This document shows, one piece after another, positions 50,347 to 59,277 of a DNA stretch of 64,000 bases. The stretch is taken from positions 43,408-107,407 of the forward strand of contig JAWLGK010000011.1 in assembly GCA_041685115.1 (NCBI GenBank). Reading direction: 5' to 3'. The notes beneath the pieces were generated by a model that was not told the origin of the DNA, did no database searches, and worked only from the letters and a program-made list of their open reading frames with translations. The translations under genes were made by a program, and so were the position numbers. Within the stretch, counting starts at the first letter, position 1, and the number at the start of each line of letters is the position of its first letter. The DNA is from JALOAT01 sp041685115. GTDB taxonomy: Bacteria; Pseudomonadota; Gammaproteobacteria; Thiohalomonadales; Thiohalomonadaceae.

Positions 50347-50461
50347 TGAACACCGTTCATTAATCTGCTACAAAACAACTGAACGACGTTCAGTATCGGC
50401 GCACGGAGCTTCGGGGGCCTTTGCGGACCCTTGTTTCAGCTCTTTAAATAAACATCGTTCA
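50347..50461. promoter_or_regulatory. Three putative TetR operators upstream of the VIT/VWA gene
   Basis: TGAACACCGTTCA (50347-50359), TGAACGACGTTCA (50380-50392) and TAAACATCGTTCA (50449-50461), all 5-3-5 palindromes. The first is one base from the reverse complement of the site by tetR at 38.5 kb. The third lies only 18 bp before the ATG, where a bound repressor would block expression. Confidence 0.6.
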
Positions 50462-50479
50462 ATAAAAGGGAGATCCGAC

Positions 50480-52513
50480 ATGACAACGCAACACATTGAA
50501 AGAACGTTGAAAAGCTTGGCCTTTGGGCTGGTCCTGTTAACGGGTAGTGCCGAGGCCGCCGGGCTGCTGACCCCTGCGGACGGAAGCCTGCCGCCCTTGG
50601 ACATCCGCGACCACCACGTGGAGGTGACGGTGGAGGATGGCTATGCCATCACCCGCGTGGAGCAGGTGTTCCACAACCCCTATGACCGGGACCTGGAGGC
50701 CATCTATTCCTTCCCGGTGCCCGAGCGCGGGGCGGTGGCGGAGTTCACCGTGTGGATCGACGGCCGGCCGGTGAATGGCGAAGTGGTGGAGAAACAGCGG
50801 GCGCGGGAGATCTATGAGCAGGAAAAGGCGGCCGGGCGAGAGGCCGGGCTGACGGAAAAGGACAGCTACAAGACCTTCGACATTCATGTGTCGCCGGTGC
50901 GCGCGGGCCAGGACACGCGGCTGCGGTTGGTGTACATGCAGCCTGCGCACATCGACAGCAACATCGGTCGCTTCGTCTATCCGCTGGAGGAGGGCGGGGT
51001 GGATGAGCAGCGGCTCGCCTTCTGGACCGCCAATGAGAAGGTGAGCGGCAGCTTCCGCTTCGATCTGAAGCTGCGTTCCGCCTATCCGGTGGAGGCGGTG
51101 ATGGTGCCGAACGCCAACGCCGCGGTGAAGCAACTGAATGCGAACGCGTGGCAGGTGAGCATGGAAGCCGGCGCACCGTCAGAGGGCAGCGCCGGTCAGG
51201 GCGCCGTGTACACCCTCGACAAGGACCTGGTGGTGTACTGGCGTCACCCGGCCAATCTGCCGGGTAGCGTGGACCTGGTGGCGCACAAGCCTGAGGGCGC
51301 GAAGGAAGGCACCTTCATGCTGGTGCTCACGCCCGGCGACGACCTCAAGCCCATCACCGAAGGCCGCGATTTCGTGTTCGTGCTGGACGTGTCCGGTTCC
51401 ATGAGCGGGCGCAAGTACGCGACCCTGGCGAAGGGCGTATCCAAGTCCCTGGCGCGCCTGCGGCCTGTGGACCGCTTCCGCATTGTGCTGTTCAACGATC
51501 GCTCCCGCGAGCTGACCGGCGGGTATGAGGCCGCCACGCCCGAGGCCATTGCCCGCTTCACCCGCGAACTGGAGTCCGTGCAACCGCACAACGGAACGAA
51601 TCTCTACGCCGGCCTCGCTGAAGGCGTCGATGCGCTGGATGCGGATCGCACCAGCGCCATCGTGCTGGTGACCGACGGCGTGGCCAATGTGGGCGAGACG
51701 GAGCAGAAACGGTTCATCGAGCTGATCAGGAAAAAGGACGTGCGACTGTACACCTTCATCATGGGCAACAGCGCCAATCGCCCATTGCTCGATGCACTGG
51801 TGCGCCATTCTGGTGGCTTCGGTGCGGCAGTGTCCAACGACGACGATATCGTCGGCCAGTTGCTCATGGCCGAAAGCAAGGTGAGTCATGAGGCGCTCCA
51901 CGGGGTGAAGATCGCCATCGACGGCGTGCCCGTGTCCGACCTCACGCCCGCCGACCTGGGCAGTCTGTACCGTGGCCAGCAGTTGGTGGTGTTCGGCCAT
52001 TACACCGGCGGCGGTGAGGCCAACGTGCGCCTCACCGGCAAGATCTCCGGCCAGCCCAAGGAATACCGCACCCGTTTCAGCTTCCCGCAAACGGCCACGG
52101 ACAATCCCGAGATCGAACGCCTGTGGGCCTATGCGGCCGTCGAGGGCCACATGAATGCGATGCGCGACTTCGGCGAAGACGCCGACCGCCGCGCGCAGGT
52201 GGTGGAGCTGGGTGTGGAATACGGTCTGGTGACCGATTACACCAGCATGCTGGTGCTGCGCGAGGAGCAATTCGCGGCCCACGGCATCGACCGCAAGAAC
52301 CGCAACCGCCTGGCCAGCGAATACCAGGCACAGCAACAACGCGCGGCACAGCCGCCCACCTCACGGCGCGTGGACACCGGCGCGCCCATGTTCAGCGGCA
52401 ACCGCGCCGGTCTGGGTGGCGGTGGCGGCGCCTTCGACTTGTGGGTGTTGCTGGCCCTGTTGCCCTTCGCCTGGATGTCCGGACGGCTGGTGAAATCGGA
52501 GTGGGACGCCTGA
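50480..52513 (+). CDS. Secreted/anchored VIT and VWA domain protein
   Basis: 677 residues: signal peptide (to about SAEA, residue 25), a VIT (inter-alpha-trypsin) domain (about 30-160, DHHVEVTVEDGYAITRVEQV), a von Willebrand A domain with MIDAS DVSGSMSG near residue 303, and a C-terminal Gly-rich stretch (GLGGGGGAFD) followed by a hydrophobic helix (LWVLLALLPFAWM). The end resembles sorting signals of the GlyGly-CTERM kind but is weakly basic. Related proteins occur with sortases; no sortase is here. Start 50480 follows an AAAAGGGAG SD. Confidence 0.88.
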   Translation: MTTQHIERTLKSLAFGLVLLTGSAEAAGLLTPADGSLPPLDIRDHHVEVTVEDGYAITRVEQVFHNPYDRDLEAIYSFPVPERGAVAEFTVWIDGRPVNGEVVEKQRAREIYEQEKAAGREAGLTEKDSYKTFDIHVSPVRAGQDTRLRLVYMQPAHIDSNIGRFVYPLEEGGVDEQRLAFWTANEKVSGSFRFDLKLRSAYPVEAVMVPNANAAVKQLNANAWQVSMEAGAPSEGSAGQGAVYTLDKDLVVYWRHPANLPGSVDLVAHKPEGAKEGTFMLVLTPGDDLKPITEGRDFVFVLDVSGSMSGRKYATLAKGVSKSLARLRPVDRFRIVLFNDRSRELTGGYEAATPEAIARFTRELESVQPHNGTNLYAGLAEGVDALDADRTSAIVLVTDGVANVGETEQKRFIELIRKKDVRLYTFIMGNSANRPLLDALVRHSGGFGAAVSNDDDIVGQLLMAESKVSHEALHGVKIAIDGVPVSDLTPADLGSLYRGQQLVVFGHYTGGGEANVRLTGKISGQPKEYRTRFSFPQTATDNPEIERLWAYAAVEGHMNAMRDFGEDADRRAQVVELGVEYGLVTDYTSMLVLREEQFAAHGIDRKNRNRLASEYQAQQQRAAQPPTSRRVDTGAPMFSGNRAGLGGGGGAFDLWVLLALLPFAWMSGRLVKSEWDA

Positions 52514-52870
52514 TACGAAGAACACAGGTAGGCCACGGAGAGAGAATTCCCACCTTTCTTCCGTGGCCTCCGTAACACCCGTGCGGTCAGCTTGGCAGAC
52601 CAGCGCACCTGATCCGATGGCCCGAGGGAAGCCGAACGCCGAAATATCGAACTCAACGTGCCCTCGGTGCAAAGCACTGCTCCTTGAGCCTGTCGATTTC
52701 CTGGTCGGCACGGACCTGGCAATACCTTCAGCACTACGCCGACGTTCCCGCAGCCATCGATTGATCGATGTCAACGTTCCTCTCGCCGGGTGCGCCCATA
52801 ATGCGGCGTGTAGCGAGGGGAACGATATGCCTCCGAACAGTGCCGCCGCGCTGCGGCGCCGGCCTCTAAC
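52514..52870. other. Intergenic stretch with hairpin
   Basis: AGGCCACGGA (52530-52539) and TCCGTGGCCT (52560-52569) form a 10-bp perfect stem just after the VIT/VWA gene, possibly a terminator; flanking CACAGG and ACACCCGTG recall the repeat families. The rest shows no supported gene; an open frame at 52563-52874 has no family features. Confidence 0.5.
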
Positions 52871-54082
52871 ATGACGTGGTTCCGCATCTGTGTGGGATTG
52901 CTGGCCGGCGTGCTGGCCGCTGCTCCCGGTTATTGCTTGACTCCATTGCAGCCGCTTATCGATGCCACGCCCGCGGGTGGCGTGCTGCTGCCTCCACCCG
53001 GTGACTATGCGGGTCCGGTGCTCATCACTCAGCCCATTACCCTCGACGGCAACGGTGCGATCACCATCGATGGTGGTGGCCACGGCACGGTGCTCACCGT
53101 GCAGGCAGATGGTGCGACGGTGCGGGGCGTTCGCCTCACCAACTCCGGAAGTTCCCATGATGGTGTCGATGCTGGCGTGCTGGTCGAGGCCGACGAGGTA
53201 TACATCGAACACAACATCATCGACGACACCCTGTTCGGCATCCATCTCAGGCAGGCGAACCGCAACACCTTGCGCGGAAATCGCATCGCATCCAAGGCGG
53301 GTGTGCTCAATTTGCGCGGCGATGGTATCCGGCTCTGGTACAGCCGCGACAACCTTATTGAGGGCAACGAGGTCGTGGCCGTCCGGGACCTGAGTCTCAC
53401 CAATTCCACCGACAACCGCATCGTGGGCAATACCGTGCGCGGCAGCCGCTGCGGCCTGAACATGACGTACTCGCCGCGCAACGTCATTGAGAGCAACACA
53501 CTGGACCGGAACGACGCGGGGATTATCGTGCTCTACTCGGACGACGTCGTCATCCGTGCGAACCGTATCCAACACAGCCTGGGCACTACCGGGCAGGCGC
53601 TCGCCTTCAAGGACAGTAGTCAGGTGGTGGTGGAGGGCAATGAGCTGGTGCACTGCGCGATCGGGCTCCAAGCCAACGCACCTAACTCCCCGGAAAACAT
53701 CATCCACCTGCGCGGCAACCGCTTCGCACACAACATCACCGGCATGTACTTCTACGGTGAAAACGGTGGGCACGTGATTCACGGCAACCGTTTCGAAAAG
53801 AACCTGGTGCAAGTGGGCGTGAGCGGCTTCATGAGCGCGCGCGGCAACGACTGGTTGGGCAACTACTGGGATGATTATGAGGGCTTCGACAGCGATGATG
53901 ACGGTGTCGGTGACACCCCGCACGAGCGCTACGCCTTCGCCGACCGGATCTGGATGGAGACTCCGATGGCGACTTTCTTCCGCAAGTCGCCCGCGCTGGA
54001 ATTGTTGGATTTCCTCGAACAGCTTGCACCCTTCGCAGCTCCCGAACTCATCCTGCGCGATCCTGCGCCGCGCATGCAGTGA
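52871..54082 (+). CDS. nosD: NosD-like periplasmic beta-helix protein
   Basis: 403 residues: signal peptide (WFRICVGLLAGVLAAAPGYC), then a right-handed parallel beta-helix made of repeated N-x-I/V-x-G-N units (RNTLRGNRIAS, DNLIEGNEVVA, DNRIVGNTVRG, RNVIESNTLDR). The C-terminal GNYWDDYEGFDSDDDGVGD motif is typical of NosD, the accessory factor for nitrous-oxide reductase copper-site maturation. None of nosZ, nosF, nosY or nosR is nearby, so its partner is unclear. Confidence 0.85.
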   Translation: MTWFRICVGLLAGVLAAAPGYCLTPLQPLIDATPAGGVLLPPPGDYAGPVLITQPITLDGNGAITIDGGGHGTVLTVQADGATVRGVRLTNSGSSHDGVDAGVLVEADEVYIEHNIIDDTLFGIHLRQANRNTLRGNRIASKAGVLNLRGDGIRLWYSRDNLIEGNEVVAVRDLSLTNSTDNRIVGNTVRGSRCGLNMTYSPRNVIESNTLDRNDAGIIVLYSDDVVIRANRIQHSLGTTGQALAFKDSSQVVVEGNELVHCAIGLQANAPNSPENIIHLRGNRFAHNITGMYFYGENGGHVIHGNRFEKNLVQVGVSGFMSARGNDWLGNYWDDYEGFDSDDDGVGDTPHERYAFADRIWMETPMATFFRKSPALELLDFLEQLAPFAAPELILRDPAPRMQ

Positions 54083-54237
54083 GGCCACGGAAGGGGACCC
54101 CGACAGCCAGCGGTGTCAAAAGTGACTGCGGTAACCTGGCGCTTTTTCCATCTGTTTTGGCATCAGTGGCAATCGCGCCGATGTTCAATGGCAACACACC
54201 CAATCGAGGTCAGTGCCGACTCCTTGTGATCCACTTT

Positions 54238-54447
54238 TCAGGCGGAGAGCGGCTCGGGGACAGAATGCACCCGATCACGGTTGTGGCGCCTTGCCCATAC
54301 CTTCTCGTGGAAGTGGTAGGCCACCGTGTTCACTGCCGGTTCTACGAGTGCAACGGCACCGCCGACGATGATGTCACCGCTCAACGCCCAAGCCACACCG
54401 AAGGCGACGCTGAAATGCATCACAGCAAAGGAAATGGTCTTGGTCAT
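54238..54447 (-). CDS. DUF2061 family membrane protein
   Basis: 69 residues with two membrane helices (ISFAVMHFSVAFGVAWALSG and IIVGGAVALVEPAVNTVAYH) and the family ending FHEKVWAR. Function unknown. A strong SD (AAGGAGATC) sits upstream on the minus strand. Confidence 0.85.
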   Translation of the reverse strand: MTKTISFAVMHFSVAFGVAWALSGDIIVGGAVALVEPAVNTVAYHFHEKVWARRHNRDRVHSVPEPLSA

Positions 54448-54911
54448 GGCTGATCTCCTTGAACTGGCCGTAACCCAATAATAATGAGTCGCAATCGACG
54501 ATCAAATCGAACGTTCCGATTGGCTACATAGGTTCTGCCAATCAAGCCGGCTCACAATACCCACCACGCTTCCGCCCGCGAAAGTCTTGCCGCGGCGGTC
54601 AGCCCTCTCAGCCTCCTGGCCAGGGCGACCAGTTCGGCCAGCTTCAACCGAACTCGGCGACAAAACCGCTGCGACGGGGGCGGTTACCATGTATGCCGGT
54701 TCAGCTGATGTGGGTGTTTGGCGTTTACTCTGATTCCACCGGTACCTTTGCCTGTGGGCTTTTCAGCCCTGGCTCACTGGTCGTGAGAGGCGGCCTAGCT
54801 GCGAGCCAAGCCATTCACGAAAACGTCATGTCAGGCGGGTACCTTGTGCCGCAGCCAGGAGGCGCGCCCTTGGCACGGATGCCGCTGAGGTTTTCTGGAT
54901 GACGCCCATAG
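54448..54911. other. Intergenic stretch, nothing recognised
   Basis: About 460 bp between the DUF2061 gene and the PstS-OmpA gene. It must contain their divergent promoters; I see no convincing gene, repeat or operator. Confidence 0.5.
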
Positions 54912-56219
54912 ATGCCAAAGTATTGTCTCTCACTGTTGCTACTCCTCGCCTATTGCAGCGCCGGCTATGCAGAACCGTTGATGCTGCGCATCCACGGTTC
55001 CAATACCATCGGTGCCTCGCTCGCGCCGGCGCTTGCCGAGGCTTGGCTCAAGACGCAAGGTGCCATGGAGTTGCGGCGCACAAGCCTTGCTGCCGAGGAG
55101 CTACGCATCACCGGGCTAACCGCTGATGGTTCGGCTGTGCAGGTGGATATTCATTCCCACGGTTCCGGCACCGCATTCAACGGGCTGCTGACGGGCAGGG
55201 CGGATATCGGCATGTCTTCGCGCCCTATCCAGCGCGCGGAGCGGGCGGCACTGGCCGCTCTTGGCCAATTGGATGGGCCGGGTGCGGAGTATGTGCTTGG
55301 GCTCGATGGCATCGCCGTCATCGTCCATCCGTCCAACCCGCTCGATACACTCGACACACACAGCATCGCACGCCTGTTCGCCGGTGAAATACGTGACTGG
55401 GCGGAACTGGGCGCCCCTCGTGGTCCGGTGCATGTCTATGCCCGTGACCACAAATCCGGGACTTGGGACACCTTCAAATCACTGGTGCTCGGCCAAAGAT
55501 CCCTGTCACCCGACGCCAGACGATACGAGTCCAGCGAGAAACTGTCGGACGAGCTCGCATCCGATCGGCATGGTATCGGGTTCATCGGGCTGCCTTATGT
55601 GCGCAGCGCGAAGGCATTGGCAGTTTCAGAGGTGGATACCCGGGCCATCCTGCCGGCGCGTTTCAGCGTGGCCACGGAGGACTACAGCCTTGCGCGCAGG
55701 CTTTTCCTTTACGTTCCGGAAAACGCGGGCGCGCCTGCGCGCGCCTTTGCGGAATTTGCCATGAGTCCGAAGGGGCAGGCGCTGGTCGCCCGGGAAGGTT
55801 TCGTTTCCCAGGACATCCTGAGTGGCGCGCCTGAACACGGCCCGCGGGCGCCAAAGGAGTATGTGGAATTCACCCGCGGTGCGCAGCGCCTGTCGCTCAA
55901 CTTCCGCTTCCGTGAGGGTTCCGCAATTCCCGACAGCAAGGCCATGCGCGACATCGCTCGCCTGACAAGCTACATGAACCACCCGGACAATGCCGAGCGG
56001 AGGCTCTTGCTCATGGGGTTTGCCGATGCCAACGAAGTGATCCCACTGCACAGCCTGGAATTGTCGGTGCATCGCGTGGACACCATTGCCGATCTCCTCA
56101 TCGGCCGGGGTATTGCACCCGCGCGCGTGCGCGGCTACGGCAGTGCCCTCCCGGTCGCCGGCAACGACACGCCTCACGGCCGCCACAAGAACCGGCGCGT
56201 GGAGGTTTGGGTGAGGTAA
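54912..56219 (+). CDS. PstS-like substrate-binding protein fused to an OmpA domain
   Basis: 435 residues: signal peptide (CLSLLLLLAYCSAGYA), a phosphate-binding-protein-like domain (about 21-290: LRIHGSNTIGASLAPALAEA, HSHGSGTAFNGLLTGRADIG, ARDHKSGTWDTFKSL) and a C-terminal OmpA-like peptidoglycan-binding domain (about 320-435, ending GYGSALPVAGNDTPHGRHKN then RRVEVWV). The ligand-binding SGT motif is kept. It probably holds a phosphate or oxyanion sensor near the cell wall rather than feeding a PstCAB importer. Confidence 0.9.
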   Translation: MPKYCLSLLLLLAYCSAGYAEPLMLRIHGSNTIGASLAPALAEAWLKTQGAMELRRTSLAAEELRITGLTADGSAVQVDIHSHGSGTAFNGLLTGRADIGMSSRPIQRAERAALAALGQLDGPGAEYVLGLDGIAVIVHPSNPLDTLDTHSIARLFAGEIRDWAELGAPRGPVHVYARDHKSGTWDTFKSLVLGQRSLSPDARRYESSEKLSDELASDRHGIGFIGLPYVRSAKALAVSEVDTRAILPARFSVATEDYSLARRLFLYVPENAGAPARAFAEFAMSPKGQALVAREGFVSQDILSGAPEHGPRAPKEYVEFTRGAQRLSLNFRFREGSAIPDSKAMRDIARLTSYMNHPDNAERRLLLMGFADANEVIPLHSLELSVHRVDTIADLLIGRGIAPARVRGYGSALPVAGNDTPHGRHKNRRVEVWVR

Positions 56220-56400
56220 AGAGAAAAGCCTGAACACGCGGGACACGGGTGCGTGTTTTTGGGGCCACCGGGCGGACCGGCCGTACAGTCAATCCAGCAG
56301 GATCGAGGCGCCGCTGAGTCCAGCCGCGGTGCAGGCGACTACCCCACCTAATCCTTTGTATTCCCTGCGTTCCCCGTGTCCCCGGAGTTGACACTTTTTC
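56217..56400. repeat. CACGGGG-family inverted-repeat element, copy 5 (degenerate)
   Basis: The left end is AAAGAGAAAAGCCTGAACAC with GCGGGACACGGG (to 56250). The right end is TTCCCTGCGTTCCCCGTGTC with CCCGGAGTTGACACTTTTTC (about 56361-56400). The core is about 110 bp without a gene. It lies between the PstS-OmpA gene and ilvD. Confidence 0.65.
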
Positions 56401-56459
56401 CCAATCTCTTTTTGGTATCCTACGGGGCTTTCCCGGACCCCGCATTCGAGGTATTCCGC

Positions 56460-58316
56460 ATGCCTGTCTACCGTTCCCGCACCTCCACCGCCGGCCGCAA
56501 CATGGCCGGCGCCCGATCCCTGTGGCGCGCCACGGGCATGAAGGACGAGGACTTCCAGAAGCCCATCATCGCCATCGCCAATTCCTTTACGCAGTTCGTG
56601 CCCGGGCACGTGCATCTGAAGGACCTGGGCCAGTTGGTGGCGCGGGAGATCGAGAAGGCGGGCGGCGTGGCCAAGGAGTTCAACACCATCGCCATTGACG
56701 ACGGCATCGCCATGGGTCACGGCGGCATGCTCTATTCGCTGCCCTCGCGCGAGCTCATTGCCGACGCGGTGGAATACATGGTGAACGCCCACTGCGCCGA
56801 CGCGCTGGTGTGCATCTCCAACTGCGACAAGATCACCCCGGGCATGCTCAACGCGGCCCTGCGCCTGAACATCCCCACCATCTTCGTCTCGGGTGGCCCC
56901 ATGGAATCCGGCAAGGCGGTGCTGCACGGCCAGGAGGTCCACCTGGACCTCATCGACGCCATGATCTCCGCGGCCAATCCCCAGGAGACCGACGCCGACG
57001 TGGCCGAGATGGAACGCTCCGCCTGTCCCACCTGCGGCTCCTGCTCGGGCATGTTCACGGCCAATTCCATGAACTGCCTCACCGAGGCCCTTGGCCTGTC
57101 CCTGCCGGGCAACGGTTCGCTGTTGGCCACCCATGCCGATCGCAAGGAGCTGTTCCTGGAGGCGGGCCGGCGCATCGTCGAGATCACCAAGCGTTATTAC
57201 GAGCAGAACGACGAGTCCGTGCTGCCGCGCGCCATCGCCACCCTGGCGGCGTTCGAAAACGCCATGAGCCTGGACATCGCCATGGGCGGCTCCACCAACA
57301 CCATCCTGCACCTGCTGGCCGCGGCCCAGGAGGCGGGTGTGCCCTTCACCATGGCCGACATCGACCGCCTGTCCCGGCGCGTGCCGCACCTGGCCAAGGT
57401 GGCGCCGTCCACCCAGCAGTACCACATGGAAGACGTGCACCGCGCCGGCGGTGTCATGGCCATCCTGGGCGAGCTGGCGCGCGGCGATCTGCTGAACCTG
57501 GAGGCGTCCACCGTGCACTCGCCCAGCCTCGGCGCGGCGCTGGAAAAATACGACGTACGCCGCACCGCCGACGAAGGTGTAAAGACCTTCTATAGGGCGG
57601 GCCCCGGCAACGTGCCCACCCAGACCGCCTTCAGCCAGGACAAGCGCTGGCCGGAACTGGATGTGAACCGCGCTGGCGGCTGCATCCGCGACCTGGAACA
57701 CGCCTACTCGAAGGACGGCGGCCTGGCCGTGCTGTACGGCAACATCGCCCTGGACGGCTGCGTGGTGAAGACCGCCGGCGTGGACGAATCCATCCTCAAG
57801 TTCTCCGGCCCCGCGCGTATCTTCGAGAGCCAGGACGCGGCAGTGGAAGGCATCCTCGGTGACAAGGTGAAGGCGGGCGACGTGGTCATCATCCGCTACG
57901 AGGGCCCGCGCGGCGGGCCGGGCATGCAGGAGATGCTGTATCCCACCTCATATCTGAAGTCCAAGGGCCTGGGCAAGGCCTGCGCCCTCATCACCGACGG
58001 CCGTTTCTCCGGCGGCACCTCGGGCCTGTCCATCGGCCATGCCTCGCCCGAAGCCGCGGAGGGTGGCGCCATTGGCCTGGTGGAGGAGAACGACCTCATC
58101 GAGATCGACATCCCGAACCGCAACATCCGCGTCGCGGTCTCAGATGAGGAGTTGGCGCGCCGCCGCGCCGCCATGGAGGCCAAGGGGGCCGATGCCTGGA
58201 AGCCGGTGAACCGCCAGCGCCCGGTGTCCGCCGCCCTGCGCGCCTACGCCGCCATGACCACCTCCGCCGCCCGCGGCGGCGTGCGCGACGTGAGCCAGCT
58301 GGAGCGCAAGCGCTAA
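56460..58316 (+). CDS. ilvD: Dihydroxy-acid dehydratase
   Basis: 618-residue Fe-S dehydratase of branched-chain amino acid synthesis. Cluster cysteines are C122 (ISNCDKITPG) and the CPTCGSCSGMF group near residue 195; the C-terminal FSGGTSGLSIGHASPEAAEG is diagnostic. Start 56460 gives the family N-terminus MPVYRSRTST; the in-frame 56376 start lies in the repeat element and is rejected. Confidence 0.97.
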   Translation: MPVYRSRTSTAGRNMAGARSLWRATGMKDEDFQKPIIAIANSFTQFVPGHVHLKDLGQLVAREIEKAGGVAKEFNTIAIDDGIAMGHGGMLYSLPSRELIADAVEYMVNAHCADALVCISNCDKITPGMLNAALRLNIPTIFVSGGPMESGKAVLHGQEVHLDLIDAMISAANPQETDADVAEMERSACPTCGSCSGMFTANSMNCLTEALGLSLPGNGSLLATHADRKELFLEAGRRIVEITKRYYEQNDESVLPRAIATLAAFENAMSLDIAMGGSTNTILHLLAAAQEAGVPFTMADIDRLSRRVPHLAKVAPSTQQYHMEDVHRAGGVMAILGELARGDLLNLEASTVHSPSLGAALEKYDVRRTADEGVKTFYRAGPGNVPTQTAFSQDKRWPELDVNRAGGCIRDLEHAYSKDGGLAVLYGNIALDGCVVKTAGVDESILKFSGPARIFESQDAAVEGILGDKVKAGDVVIIRYEGPRGGPGMQEMLYPTSYLKSKGLGKACALITDGRFSGGTSGLSIGHASPEAAEGGAIGLVEENDLIEIDIPNRNIRVAVSDEELARRRAAMEAKGADAWKPVNRQRPVSAALRAYAAMTTSAARGGVRDVSQLERKR

Positions 58317-58333
58317 CCGCTGGAGAGAAACGG

Positions 58334-58460
58334 CCCAACACAGAGGCGCAGAGACGCAGAGATCACAGAGTTGGAGGATTTCCAGGGGACGCCAAGCTAC
58401 GGCCTCTCGCCCCCATGTGCATTTCTCTGTGTTCTCCGCGTCTCTGTGCCCCTGTGTTGA
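58334..58460. repeat. CACAGAG variant of the GCGGAGG-family element, copy 6
   Basis: The left arm is CCCAACACAGAGGCGCAGAG with ACGCAGAGATCACAGAG. The right arm is CTCTGTGTTCTCCGCGTCTC with TGTGCCCCTGTGTTG. The core is about 55 bp. Confidence 0.75.
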
Positions 58461-58515
58461 ATCCAGCGGCCTTGAGCGAAACCATCGCGGCCTTCGGCCG
58501 CTCCTGCGGTGCCTT

Positions 58516-58548
58516 TGTGACAACGCTGTCACAGCCGTGTCACATTCA
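58516..58548 (+). promoter_or_regulatory. Three-unit Pho box upstream of phoB
   Basis: Three head-to-tail 11-bp units, TGTGACAACGC, TGTCACAGCCG and TGTCACATTCA. The spacing and TGTCA core match PhoB binding sites, which implies phosphate-starvation autoregulation of phoBR. Confidence 0.8.
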
Positions 58549-58588
58549 TCGCGTTTACTAACAGGAGACACAACCAGGAACCTGTTAG

Positions 58589-59275
58589 ATGCCGGCCAAC
58601 GACATCCTCATCGTCGAAGACGAGCCCGCCATCCGCGCCATGGTCGCCATGGCGCTGGAGCGGGCCGATTTCGCCGTGCGCGAGGCAGGCGATGTGCCTG
58701 CGGCCGAGCGCGCCATCGCCGACCGTCGTCCCGACCTCATCCTGCTCGACTGGATGCTGCCCGGCACCAGCGGCATCGAGCTGGCGCGTCGTCTGCGTCG
58801 CGACGAGTACACGCGCGACGTGCCCATCCTCATGCTCACCGCCCGTGCCGAGGAGGACGATCGGGTCCGTGGTCTGGATGTAGGCTGCGACGACTACCTG
58901 ACCAAGCCGTTTTCGCCGCGCGAGCTGGTGGCGCGCATCAAGGCGTTGCTCCGGCGTAGCGGCCAGGACAATGCCACGCTCGCGGTGGGCAGCCTGTGTT
59001 TGGATACCCTCGCCCACCGGGTCTCCGCCAACGGTGCGCCCGTGGAACTGGGGCCTACCGAATACCGCCTGCTACATTTCTTCATGGCCCACCCGGAGCG
59101 CGTCTACAGCCGTACGCAGTTACTGGACATGGTCTGGGGCCGTGGTGCTTACGTGGAGGAAAGGACGGTGGACGTGCATATTCGCCGCCTGCGCAAGGCC
59201 CTCGAAACCCACCAGTGTGATCACCTCGTGCAAACCGTGCGCGGTGCCGGCTACCGTTTTTCGGCGCAGAGGTAA
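58589..59275 (+). CDS. phoB: Phosphate regulon response regulator PhoB
   Basis: 228 residues: a receiver domain with phospho-acceptor D54 (LILLDWMLPGTSG) and KPF (LTKPFSPRELVAR), then an OmpR/PhoB winged helix (TEYRLLHFFMAHPERVYSRT; YVEERTVDVHIRRLRKAL). It is preceded by a Pho box and followed 2 bp later by phoR. Confidence 0.96.
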   Translation: MPANDILIVEDEPAIRAMVAMALERADFAVREAGDVPAAERAIADRRPDLILLDWMLPGTSGIELARRLRRDEYTRDVPILMLTARAEEDDRVRGLDVGCDDYLTKPFSPRELVARIKALLRRSGQDNATLAVGSLCLDTLAHRVSANGAPVELGPTEYRLLHFFMAHPERVYSRTQLLDMVWGRGAYVEERTVDVHIRRLRKALETHQCDHLVQTVRGAGYRFSAQR

Positions 59276-59277
59276 CC

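Noticed and set aside
51179..52339. 386-codon minus-strand frame opposite the VIT/VWA gene
   Set aside because: Antisense shadow; the plus-strand gene has clear domains.
52563..52874. 103-codon frame before the NosD gene
   Set aside because: No ribosome site or family features; overlaps the NosD start.
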